Of a stretch of DNA of 39,164 nt, positions 9,059-16,745 are shown piece after piece. How positions within the stretch are numbered: the first letter of the stretch is position 1; each line of letters begins with the position of its first letter. This DNA is from CAYPEK01 sp964409645. GTDB taxonomy: Bacteria; UBP15; UBA6099. The stretch lies in contig CAYPEK010000032.1 in the NCBI GenBank assembly GCA_964409645.1, positions 1-39,164 of the forward strand, read 5' to 3'. A program made the position numbers and the translations under genes. The notes under the pieces are model-generated. The model was not told where the DNA came from. It saw only the letters and a list, made by a program, of their open reading frames with translations, and searched no databases.

Positions 9059-10519
9059 TCAGACGGTTTTCAACTGATAGGCGGTAACGGCTTCCGATTT
9101 TCCTTTGACGTGCGTTTCAAATTTCCTGTCGAAAGCGAACCCGCCCCGGAGCCGGTCGAATGTTGACTGGCTGGCGAGGATGGGCGCGGCGTTATCGTGC
9201 GTGAGCGATTTGAGCCGCGCGGCGAGGTTGACTGTGTCGCCGATGATCGTGTACTCCATGCGGCGGATGCTGCCGATGTTTCCTGCAACGACGTTTCCGG
9301 AGTTGATTCCGATCCCGACGTGGAACGCGGGCTTGCCGGCGCTCTCCCAGTTCTTGTTCAACTCCGATACACGCTGCTGAATGTCGAGCGCGCAACGTAC
9401 CGCGGCGTTTGCAGCGTCCGGGTGAGGCAGCGGCGCCCCCCAGAATGTCATGATGCTGTTGCCGATGAATTTGTCGATGGTGCCGTTTTGGCCGAACGCG
9501 GCGTCGATCGCCGCCGTGAAGTATTCGTTCAACATCGAGATGAGCGTCTCCGGCGCGAGTTCGCCGGCGAGTTCCTTGAAGTTGATTACTTCGGCGAACA
9601 TGACCGTCACGTCACAAGTGTTGCCGCCGAGGTCGATGCGGTCCGGGTCCTTGAGTATCTCCTCCGCGACGGCGCGCGAGACGTAGGACGAGAACGTGTC
9701 TCTGATCTGCAACCTGCGCATTTCGTGCTGGATGGTCGTCTGGCGGATTTCGACGAGTTCGAGCAGGTTTTCCACCGCCTGTTTCGTGTTCGCGAGAAGA
9801 GACATTGTTTCGCGGCCGAAGCGGTCGTCCGCGCTGTCCGCGAGCGCGATCACGCCTCGCTTCTCGCCGCCGTATAAGATCGGGAATGCGGCGATCTGGG
9901 ACGGAATATGGCCGTCCGCCGCGTCGGCAAGGACCGTAAGTCGTGGGTCTTCTTCGGTATAGTTGCTGACGAAAAACTCGCCGCTTTCCACGACGGTATA
10001 AAGCAGGTGCTTGTCGGGGAGCGGCGGGGCGTCGAGTTCGCCGCGCGGGCGAAGCCGGCCGTCCGCATCAAACAGGTATGTCGTTACTGAGTCCGATTTG
10101 CCGCGCTCGCGGAACAGCGATTCGAGTGCGGTGTAAAGGCCGACGGCATCCGCGCCGGTTTCGAGTTTCTCGGACAGTTCTCCGATCTGCCGGATTGTGT
10201 CGGAGTTTTCCTTCTCGCGGCGTAGTACGTGGCCGATGAAGATGCCCGCCGCGCCGGCGGCGATGATCGCGACAAGAAAATTGACGCCGTGCCGGGGGGC
10301 GATGTGATATCGCATCACGAGTATGGGGGTTTCCAACAGAAGGATAAGAAGAGCGGTTGAGACCGATCCTGTGCGGCGGTAGTGGATTCCGGCGTAAGCG
10401 GCCGGGAATATGACGAGCAGCCGCGTCCACTCGTACAGCGGCGTCTGGTAGTAGTGCGAAAGCGCGACCGCCGCGACGCTCGCCGCAGTCAGGAAGATCA
10501 ATGTCAGCAATCTCTTCAC
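9059..10519 (-). CDS. Class III nucleotide cyclase, C2-like half (cyclase B), membrane-bound with GAF-like domain
   Basis: A 486-residue protein starting at GTG 10519, which overlaps the stop of the upstream membrane-protein gene (GTGA, 4 bp) and has AGGA just upstream; the frame can be read further upstream but that is out-of-frame overlap with the neighbour. Domains: about three TM helices (residues 5-22, 32-45, 52-98), a GAF-like domain (about 125-255), a helical linker, and a class III cyclase domain (about 300-485). Numbering the active site by Mycobacterium Rv1625c logic: the first metal Asp is Glu310 (MFAEVINF), the second metal Asp is Asn354 (FIGNSIM), but Lys350, the base-selecting Thr424, the transition-state Asn431 and Arg435 (TVNLAARL) are all present. 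It therefore cannot bind catalytic metals normally and looks like the C2 half of a heterodimer with the protein at 12271-13752. Confidence 0.88.
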   Translation of the reverse strand: MKRLLTLIFLTAASVAAVALSHYYQTPLYEWTRLLVIFPAAYAGIHYRRTGSVSTALLILLLETPILVMRYHIAPRHGVNFLVAIIAAGAAGIFIGHVLRREKENSDTIRQIGELSEKLETGADAVGLYTALESLFRERGKSDSVTTYLFDADGRLRPRGELDAPPLPDKHLLYTVVESGEFFVSNYTEEDPRLTVLADAADGHIPSQIAAFPILYGGEKRGVIALADSADDRFGRETMSLLANTKQAVENLLELVEIRQTTIQHEMRRLQIRDTFSSYVSRAVAEEILKDPDRIDLGGNTCDVTVMFAEVINFKELAGELAPETLISMLNEYFTAAIDAAFGQNGTIDKFIGNSIMTFWGAPLPHPDAANAAVRCALDIQQRVSELNKNWESAGKPAFHVGIGINSGNVVAGNIGSIRRMEYTIIGDTVNLAARLKSLTHDNAAPILASQSTFDRLRGGFAFDRKFETHVKGKSEAVTAYQLKTV

Positions 10520-11412
10520 AGTATTCCTACCGATACCAGAATCTCGTTGATAGCGATCATCGCGAAGTTCGCCGCGAGAGGATGGCGCATGAATCTGAAC
10601 GTCACTCCCATTATAAAGGTGAACAGCAGGACCGAGCCGCCGAGCCCGAGCACGAAGTTGGTGGTGCTGATAACGTGGGCTGCGTAGAAGGCGATGAAGA
10701 ATGGCGCCTGTATGCAGATTACGAGAACTGCTGGTGTCAGCAAGTTCTCCATCTGTGAAATTCCCATGAGCCGCATTCTGTTCCAGACCGCGAATATGAA
10801 CATCATGTAAAAGATGTTCTGTCCGAGCATTCCGGATGTGTGTGAGGCGATCTGCCACGGATCGGTCTGCTTGAATGCGAAACCGTTCATGTGGAAGATG
10901 GCCCCGACATAGACGGCGATCAGTGCGCCGATGACTACCGCGGCGGATAGGTCTTTCAGAATGTGGGCTTTGCGCAGGCCGAACTCGTCCATGGTCTCCG
11001 GCTCCCGTATGACAAACAGCGCCAGCGGCCACGTTATCGTCAGCACGAAGAAGACGTGCATCTTCGGATATTCCGGATAAAACAGGTATTCCCACGTCTG
11101 AAAGAACGGGATGTTGAGCAGTATGACGGCAAGCTTTCGCCAGTTGAGTTTTCCCAGCAGCGCCATGCCGCCCGCGAACATGAAGATATAGAGAAACACT
11201 GTGTACATGTCTTTTATCTTCGATCCGATCAGATGTACGCGGTAAAGGTACTGCAAAAGCGAAGAGGTTGTCGAAAAGCAAAGCATTATAACGACGGCCT
11301 TGATGAAGAACGGCTGCCTGAGAAGGCTTATTTTATGCCAGCCCGGCGCGGGCGACTCCGTCAGCTTCAGGGAAGCGACTCCGGTTACGCTTTTTTCGAT
11401 AATTTCCGACAT
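10516..11412 (-). CDS. Polytopic membrane protein B, paralogue of its upstream neighbour
   Basis: A 298-residue integral membrane protein with eight or nine predicted TM segments, not recognised. The start ATG 11412 has GAGG 5 nt upstream and lies 7 bp after the stop of membrane protein A. The N-terminal stretch (APGWHKISLLRQPFFIKA, then FLYIFMFAGG) matches the same part of membrane protein A (HPGFQRIRLLADPLLKKC, then FVIFMAGG), so the two are diverged duplicates. The fold vaguely recalls CPBP-type (Abi/CAAX-like) membrane proteins, but no EExxxR catalytic motif is present. Its stop overlaps the start of cyclase B. The sandwiching between two cyclases suggests a membrane sensor, scaffold or regulator for them. 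Confidence 0.8.
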   Translation of the reverse strand: MSEIIEKSVTGVASLKLTESPAPGWHKISLLRQPFFIKAVVIMLCFSTTSSLLQYLYRVHLIGSKIKDMYTVFLYIFMFAGGMALLGKLNWRKLAVILLNIPFFQTWEYLFYPEYPKMHVFFVLTITWPLALFVIREPETMDEFGLRKAHILKDLSAAVVIGALIAVYVGAIFHMNGFAFKQTDPWQIASHTSGMLGQNIFYMMFIFAVWNRMRLMGISQMENLLTPAVLVICIQAPFFIAFYAAHVISTTNFVLGLGGSVLLFTFIMGVTFRFMRHPLAANFAMIAINEILVSVGIL

Positions 11413-11419
11413 TGCGCCT

Positions 11420-12268
11420 CTACAGATTCATCGATTTATAGAACAGGTAGTAGATGAGGTATGCAAAGAAAACCATCCGCGACGAACGGCAGAAATAGAA
11501 CGCCATGCTGAGGACAGCCTGCGACACGAGGCAGAAGGCGAATGTTCCCGCCGCAGCCTCCGCGGGCGCTTTGTCGAGAGCTATCAGCGGAACCCATGTG
11601 AGAAACATCAGAACGACGTTGATGATGATCGTGAGGTAAAGGTCTATTTTTTTCTTGAGCAGCCGCCGCGACAGCATTCCGTATAGAACGCCGTAGAAAA
11701 GGCCGTAATTCAGTAGGCAGTTGAATGCGTAAGCTGCCGTGAGGCCTGCGCCTCGGTATGTGAAATGCGCGCCTCGCGTTTCCTTCATCGTATAGTATGT
11801 CATGAGAATGAAAACCGAACATGCAATCAGTGCGGAAGCTGTTTCCAGAAGCGGCTGAGGCTTTTCTGCGTATCCCAGTTCGCCGAGCACATTGGGGGCG
11901 CTGCGGTGGAACGCGTAGAGAAGTGCCAAAGCCGGGATCGATAAAAGCGTGTATTCCCCGGGGCCGCCCAGAAAAACGGGAACTGTGGCGAACCCGGAGG
12001 CTACGGCGAACCCCACGTAGATGAGCCACGCCCGCAGAGGCGCGCCGCCCGCCATGAATATAACGAACGGGATCGAGAAAGCGAGATTTGTAATAATGTA
12101 AATGGCTTCCTGAGCCTGTTTTTCGCGGTACTTCACGCAGAATATGAGAGTGAGGAGGGCCACCCCTATGAAAAGCGCTATGCATTTTTTAAGTAGCGGA
12201 TCGGCAAGCAGCCTGATGCGCTGGAAGCCGGGATGGAATTCCGGAGTCGATGTGAACGGTATCTGCAT
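11420..12268 (-). CDS. Polytopic membrane protein A, paralogue of its downstream neighbour
   Basis: A 282-residue integral membrane protein with eight or nine TM segments, not recognised. ATG 12268 is preferred because GGAG in the tail of the cyclase A gene sits 5 nt upstream; a GTG at 12274 overlapping the cyclase stop is the alternative. It shares the PG(F/W)xxIxLL...P(L/F)xxK N-terminal motif and overall TM layout with membrane protein B. A segment NYGLFYGVLYGM sits where CPBP proteases would have EExxFRG, which if homologous makes it a non-catalytic relative; this is weak. It lies between cyclase A and membrane protein B with almost no spacing. Confidence 0.78.
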   Translation of the reverse strand: MQIPFTSTPEFHPGFQRIRLLADPLLKKCIALFIGVALLTLIFCVKYREKQAQEAIYIITNLAFSIPFVIFMAGGAPLRAWLIYVGFAVASGFATVPVFLGGPGEYTLLSIPALALLYAFHRSAPNVLGELGYAEKPQPLLETASALIACSVFILMTYYTMKETRGAHFTYRGAGLTAAYAFNCLLNYGLFYGVLYGMLSRRLLKKKIDLYLTIIINVVLMFLTWVPLIALDKAPAEAAAGTFAFCLVSQAVLSMAFYFCRSSRMVFFAYLIYYLFYKSMNL

Positions 12269-12270
12269 TT

Positions 12271-13752
12271 TCACTCCGTTTCGAGTCTGTAAATATCGTT
12301 ATCGCCGGCGAGTTTCGTCGTTTTAAAACCGCCGCCGAGACGGGCCGCCGTCGCCCCGGAAACGATGAGGCGCGCGCCAAATTCTTTGGTCAGCGATTCT
12401 ATCCTCATTGCCGTGTCAACTTCCTCTCCGAGGATCGTGAACGCGCGTTTGCGGTCGTCGCCGAGAGTGCCCATCAGAGCCTCGCAGGTGTGCAGCCCGA
12501 TTCCCGCGCGGAACGGCGTCTTGCCGGACGCAGACCACGAGGCGTTGAGCTCGTCGAGCGACGCCGCCATGCGGATCGCCGCGCGCGCGGCGTCATTTGG
12601 GTGGTCCGGGTCGAGCGCGGGCGCGCCCCAGTACGCGATAATGCAGTCGCCGATGAATTTGTCTATTGTGCCGTTGTTCTCGAAGATAATGTCCACCATC
12701 CGCGTGAAGTATTCGTTGAGCTGCCCGACGATTTCGTGCGGCGCGAGTATTTCTGATATGTGCGTGAAGTCGCGGATGTCGGAGACGAGTATTGTGACTT
12801 CCTGACGGCGGGCACTGAGCAGATCGGGGTTTTTCAGCACGTGGTCGGCTACTGCTGAGGAAACAAAACGCGAAAAGAGTTGCTGCATGCGCTCTTCGCG
12901 GTGTTTTTCCTCCTGCCGTTTGCGCTCGTGGTTGATATTGTGGATCGCACGCGCGGCGGAGCGGGAGAGCAGGCGCGCCACTTCGAGGTCGCGCTGCGAG
13001 AACACCTCGTCTCCGGCGCGGTCGGCAAGCAGGAGCGAGCCGTACACCGTCTCCTCGTCCGCAACGGGGAGGACGATCAGCGACTTGATTTCGGATCCCG
13101 CCGGTCCGCGCGCGAAGCGCGGGTCCGCGCCCGCGCTGTTCGTGCCGAGTTCAGCCTGTTCCCTCGCCGCCCATGAAAGCGGGTGGTTCGACCCGAGCGG
13201 CGGCAGCTCCGCGGTTTTGCCGGAAACGACTTCAATTCCCCGGCAGTCGCTTTTACCGTCGCCGATCAACGCCGCTGCAATCCGCGCTTCGGAAAGCGCC
13301 GCCGCCTCTATGCAAAGCGCTTCCAGCACACCGGCTGCATCCGGTTGCCTTGCGATTCTCATTGCTACTTCGGACAGCGCGCCGATACGCGTCTGTGTCT
13401 TACGGCCGAGCCCGATAACGACGCCGATAAAGATGCCGAACGTTATCATGACAAGGATCAGCATCACAGCGTTAGGTATCCCGTATTTGTCGCCGGTGAT
13501 CTCCGGCGCTGTGAACAACACCGGTATATAGAGCAGGGTTGCGAGAATTCCTCCGAATATGCCGCCGGTGAGGCCGAACCAAACACCGGCCTGATACAAC
13601 GGAATCATCAGCATGAAGCGAAGATATTCCTGATAAGATAGCTTGAAGTAAATCGAAAGATATATCAGCAGATAGAAAAATGCCAGTTCAGACAGAATTA
13701 CCGACCAGCGCGTCGCGGACGATATACCTTTCGTCCTTCCGAATTCGCTCAT
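12271..13752 (-). CDS. Class III nucleotide cyclase, C1-like half (cyclase A), membrane-bound with GAF-like domain
   Basis: A 493-residue protein with three or four N-terminal TM helices (about residues 18-36, 45-80, 93-115), a GAF-like domain (about 130-272), a charged helical linker (about 273-300) and a class III cyclase domain (about 315-490). Both metal-binding aspartates are present, Asp325 (LVSDIRDF) and Asp369 (FIGDCIIAYWG), as are Lys365, Thr439 and Arg450. The transition-state Asn is replaced by Asp446 (GEEVDTAMR in place of GDTVNLAAR). It thus has intact C1-type residues and a broken C2-type set, the mirror image of cyclase B. Thr at the base-selecting position points to the class IIIb adenylate cyclase type. 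It is the first gene of the four-gene operon. Confidence 0.88.
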   Translation of the reverse strand: MSEFGRTKGISSATRWSVILSELAFFYLLIYLSIYFKLSYQEYLRFMLMIPLYQAGVWFGLTGGIFGGILATLLYIPVLFTAPEITGDKYGIPNAVMLILVMITFGIFIGVVIGLGRKTQTRIGALSEVAMRIARQPDAAGVLEALCIEAAALSEARIAAALIGDGKSDCRGIEVVSGKTAELPPLGSNHPLSWAAREQAELGTNSAGADPRFARGPAGSEIKSLIVLPVADEETVYGSLLLADRAGDEVFSQRDLEVARLLSRSAARAIHNINHERKRQEEKHREERMQQLFSRFVSSAVADHVLKNPDLLSARRQEVTILVSDIRDFTHISEILAPHEIVGQLNEYFTRMVDIIFENNGTIDKFIGDCIIAYWGAPALDPDHPNDAARAAIRMAASLDELNASWSASGKTPFRAGIGLHTCEALMGTLGDDRKRAFTILGEEVDTAMRIESLTKEFGARLIVSGATAARLGGGFKTTKLAGDNDIYRLETE

Positions 13753-13800
13753 TCCTCAGATGCGCCTCGGCTTCTTCTGTTGTTTATAAAGGCCTGATTA

Positions 13801-13809
13801 ATTATATCA
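13801..13809 (-). promoter_or_regulatory. Extended -10 promoter for the cyclase operon
   Basis: On the minus strand TGATATAAT gives a perfect TATAAT with an extended TGn element. A TTTAAT 16 bp further upstream is only a weak -35. Transcription would start near 13794, about 40 nt before the cyclase A start. Confidence 0.55.
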
Positions 13810-13846
13810 CAACATAAAATCAATTAAATATGTTGCAAAAATGTCG

Positions 13847-14551
13847 TCAGCCGGAAACGATGTCGAGGAAGTTCAGCAGCAGCCGTCGGCCGGTCGTTTC
13901 ATAATCCGCGCGGACCGATTCATAGTCTCGCAGCAGTGGCGCCGGGTCGGTTTTGGCAAGGTCGGCGTCCTCCCGCAGCCATACGTTGAACATCTCCGGA
14001 GTCAGCTCGAAGTGGCCTTGCAGGCCGTAGGCGTTGTCGCCGACGCGTACAGCCTGAACGCGGCAGAATCGGCCGGTCGCAAGAAGCTTCATTTCCGGTG
14101 TCAGGCCGACCGTTTCCCCGTGAAGCTGGAAGATCGGCAGGCGGTCGCCGAGGCTGCCGAAGAGCGGGTCGGGACGGCCCGTGTCCGTAAGCTCAAATTC
14201 AAACTGTGAACCATCCGGCCCGCGCCAGCCGATTTCGGCGACTTCGTTCCTGAAAACACTGCCGCCGGAGGCTTTTACGAGAAGCTGCATCCCGAGGCAG
14301 ATTCCGAGGTATGGCAGCCGCGCGCGGAGCGCGCGCCGTATCCAGTCGAGTTCGGCCCTGATTTTTGGAGTATCGTCGTTTGCGCTGTCGGGGCCGCCGA
14401 GGACGACCACCGCCGAACAGCTTTCGATGTCGGGCAGCGCATCTCCGGCGTCGAGATCGCACAATTCCCATTCGATACCCTTTTCGTCGAGGACGGCTTC
14501 GAGCAGTCCCGGTCCTTCGCGGGTTATGTTCTTGACGATAAGCAACTTCAT
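13847..14551 (-). CDS. Class I glutamine amidotransferase (GMP synthase GATase-like, stand-alone)
   Basis: A 234-residue stand-alone class I amidotransferase that would hydrolyse glutamine or a gamma-glutamyl compound. I start it at ATG 14549-14551 because AGGAGG lies 6 nt upstream; a longer in-frame start at 14599 lacks this. The nucleophile is Cys85 in LGICLGMQLL, with His180 and Glu182 in GLQGHFELTPEM completing the Cys-His-Glu triad. The early VVLGGPDSAND segment is the family's oxyanion region. There is no synthetase domain and no obvious partner nearby, so the acceptor is unknown. Related stand-alone proteins include gamma-glutamyl-polyamine or -amine hydrolases and GuaA-like proteins. 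Confidence 0.85.
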   Translation of the reverse strand: MKLLIVKNITREGPGLLEAVLDEKGIEWELCDLDAGDALPDIESCSAVVVLGGPDSANDDTPKIRAELDWIRRALRARLPYLGICLGMQLLVKASGGSVFRNEVAEIGWRGPDGSQFEFELTDTGRPDPLFGSLGDRLPIFQLHGETVGLTPEMKLLATGRFCRVQAVRVGDNAYGLQGHFELTPEMFNVWLREDADLAKTDPAPLLRDYESVRADYETTGRRLLLNFLDIVSG

Positions 14552-14763
14552 AAGCGCCTCCTGTTGTTTTGGGTCGGCTGTCGCAGTGGGTTCATGCAAC
14601 CCGGGTTCGCCAATGAAGCGACGGATTCGGGTTAAAAGTTTACGGCGCTTTTACGATACTAATTATAATTGCAAAGCGGTGAAAAAGAATATTTCTGATC
14701 TATGCACGATCCTCTCCCGTGCGAATAACTAAAAAATAATTGTTTATCACTTCATATTAACAG

Positions 14764-15882
14764 TTATTCTTCGTTTGAGAGGATTACTTTTACTCCGCTG
14801 GATTCGAGCTTTTTTATTGAGGCGGTCCCGGCGGGTCCGAATGTATTGTTCCCCACGTCGAGTGTTTTGAGTTTCGTAAGATTGGCTGAATCCGCGATTG
14901 CCGCTATGCCGGAATCGGTGAGGTCGTCGAATCTCAGGTTCAATGTTTCGAGGTTTCTCATTTTTTGCGACGACGCGATTGCCGCCGCGCCGGCGTTGCC
15001 GACGTTGTTGTGCCATAGTGCGAGCGATTTTAGGTTGGTAAGCGCATCGGAGTCGGCAAGCGCGCCCGTGCCTTCTCCGGAGATGAAGTTGTAGTCGAGA
15101 TTGAGTTCGGTGAGTTTTGTTATGCTTCGAGTCCCGGCGAGTGATTTTGCGCCCTCGTCGGTGATGTTGTTGTAGTGTAGGTCGAGTGAAGTGAGCACGC
15201 GGAGATACTTCGAGGCCGCGAGCGACGCGACGCCCGCGTCGTTGATGTCGGCGAGTCCGATCGCGAGCGACGTGAGCGATTCAAGATTTTTCGATTCGGC
15301 GATGGCAGCCGCGCCCGCGTCTCCGAATTTGTTGTTGGTCAGGCTCAGTGAATTCAAGCGCCGGATTAATCCGGAGGAAACGATTTTTTTCACGGCCGCG
15401 GCATCGAAACCGTTGCCGTCAAGCACCAGTTTTTTGAGCGCCGGCAGGCCCGCCGCCGTGGCTATCGCGTCCGCGCCGTCTGCTTTGAGAGTGTTGAACG
15501 AAACGTCGAGATATGTGAGGCCGCTGAGATTTTTTGAATTGAGGACAATTCGGACGGGTCCCGATCCGTAATAGTTCCAGCTCATGTCGATTGCGGCGAC
15601 ATCTATGGCTGCGGGCGAGTTGATGACGGAGGCGAGGGCGTCCGGTGCGATCTTTCCCTTGATTTTGAGTGTTTTGACCCCGGCGAGGCTGACGGATGCG
15701 ACTTGCGCGGCTGGAACCGCCGAGGTATCGAGCAGACACCACGACGCGCCGGATTCATCCGTGAAAACGGACAGGGGTACTGGGCATGCGGGGGCCGCCG
15801 GAGTATCCTGAGCGAGAAGAGTGGCCTGAAAAGTGAGCAGCATGAGCGCCGCCGCGATTGCTGATTTCCGAATAATTGCCAT
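14764..15882 (-). CDS. Secreted leucine-rich-repeat protein (ribonuclease-inhibitor type)
   Basis: A 372-residue exported protein. It begins with a Sec signal peptide (hydrophobic residues 8-21, ALLAQ before cleavage). A Pro/Cys-containing segment follows, then about nine leucine-rich repeats of 27-29 residues from about residue 105 to 365. Their consensus L..L.L..N.I.D.GA..LA.S..L is the RI-like class, which forms a curved solenoid for protein binding. The last repeat is capped by SSGVKVILSNEE. GGAGG precedes the ATG. No membrane anchor is seen, so it is probably periplasmic or released. The target is unknown. Confidence 0.85.
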   Translation of the reverse strand: MAIIRKSAIAAALMLLTFQATLLAQDTPAAPACPVPLSVFTDESGASWCLLDTSAVPAAQVASVSLAGVKTLKIKGKIAPDALASVINSPAAIDVAAIDMSWNYYGSGPVRIVLNSKNLSGLTYLDVSFNTLKADGADAIATAAGLPALKKLVLDGNGFDAAAVKKIVSSGLIRRLNSLSLTNNKFGDAGAAAIAESKNLESLTSLAIGLADINDAGVASLAASKYLRVLTSLDLHYNNITDEGAKSLAGTRSITKLTELNLDYNFISGEGTGALADSDALTNLKSLALWHNNVGNAGAAAIASSQKMRNLETLNLRFDDLTDSGIAAIADSANLTKLKTLDVGNNTFGPAGTASIKKLESSGVKVILSNEE

Positions 15883-15986
15883 TGTCTAATCCCCTCCGGA
15901 TATATTTTACATGACCTATCCGGCATAAATACAATGTAATTAATAATGAATAATATGGATATTTAATTACAATGAATATATGAAAG

Positions 15987-16014
15987 TTGCTGTTATGCCG
16001 AAAATATGTTATCA
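15987..16014 (+). promoter_or_regulatory. Weak candidate promoter for the 193-residue orphan
   Basis: TTGCTG (15987-15992) and TTATCA (16009-16014) are separated by 16 bp in an AT-rich divergent intergenic region. Both boxes are imperfect. Confidence 0.3.
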
Positions 16015-16069
16015 TCGATTGTGAAAAAAGGCACATGGGCGTCTGGAATTAAGGTGGAGTGAGCCGGCG

Positions 16070-16651
16070 ATGGAAACTCAGAATCTGCTTCTCAGGAAAA
16101 TCAAAGAGCAACTTGAAACCGTACGCGGGCAGTTCAACACGGCGCAGCTCGATCTGGACGCAATAGTGACCGGGTTCATCGACGACATAACCGAAAACCT
16201 GATGGTGTATGTGTTCGAGAACGTGAGGCGCGAGATACGGAAGTCGCCTGAAGCGGCCGATTCGCTCGAGGACAAGCAGATCGAGGCGTTGCGTGATGAA
16301 ATGACCGGGGCACTCGTGCCCGAGATAGAGCGGATCGTGGGCGAGCTGCGCGGCAGTCCGCTTTGGCATGAGGACGACACGGCGTTTCTCGACCTGAACT
16401 CGAAGATATGGAAGTCCATCAAGTCGGTCGAGGAACCGGCGAACGAAGTGCTGAGCAAATATGGGATGAACCCGATCAATATGAAGAACTGGGCGTGGCT
16501 GTCGCCGGGAATCGACGCAACGATCACGACCCGTTTTCCCGCGGCGAAGAAGGAATTCACGGACAAGCGAAAGCAGCTTACATATCTCGAAAACCGCTAC
16601 AAGGAAGAAACACGTCTCGAAAACGTGCTCAACAAGCTCGAAAGCCTCTGA
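16070..16651 (+). CDS. Helical cytoplasmic protein of unknown function
   Basis: A 193-residue protein I do not recognise. It has no signal peptide or TM segment. It is charged and mostly alpha-helical. Residues 1-35 and 160-193 (ending LENRYKEETRLENVLNKLESL-like heptads) have coiled-coil character, so the two ends may pack together or dimerise. The middle holds a Trp-containing segment (PLWHEDDTAFLDLNSKIWKS, later NMKNWAWLSPG). GGTGGAG lies upstream of the ATG. It is divergent from the LRR gene and is followed by a strong terminator, so it is a single-gene unit. Confidence 0.75.
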   Translation: METQNLLLRKIKEQLETVRGQFNTAQLDLDAIVTGFIDDITENLMVYVFENVRREIRKSPEAADSLEDKQIEALRDEMTGALVPEIERIVGELRGSPLWHEDDTAFLDLNSKIWKSIKSVEEPANEVLSKYGMNPINMKNWAWLSPGIDATITTRFPAAKKEFTDKRKQLTYLENRYKEETRLENVLNKLESL

Positions 16652-16683
16652 CAACAATTTAAAATTATCTAACGGGTAAATGC

Positions 16684-16713
16684 AAAAGGCGGCCTCGAAG
16701 GGCCGCCCTTTTT
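16684..16713. terminator. Bidirectional rho-independent terminator
   Basis: Perfect 7-bp stem GGCGGCC (16688-16694) / GGCCGCC (16701-16707), with AAAA before and TTTTT after, so it can end both the 193-residue orphan (+) and the nitrogen/C1 operon (-) that converge here. Confidence 0.88.
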
Positions 16714-16745
16714 ATGTTCCTGTTTGAATTCTGCCTTTATTGCAT

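Noticed and set aside
10520..11281. N-terminal extension of cyclase B reading through the membrane protein B gene
   Set aside because: The extension is an out-of-frame shadow of a clear membrane protein gene; the GTG at 10519 with AGGA upstream and 4-bp overlap is the natural start.
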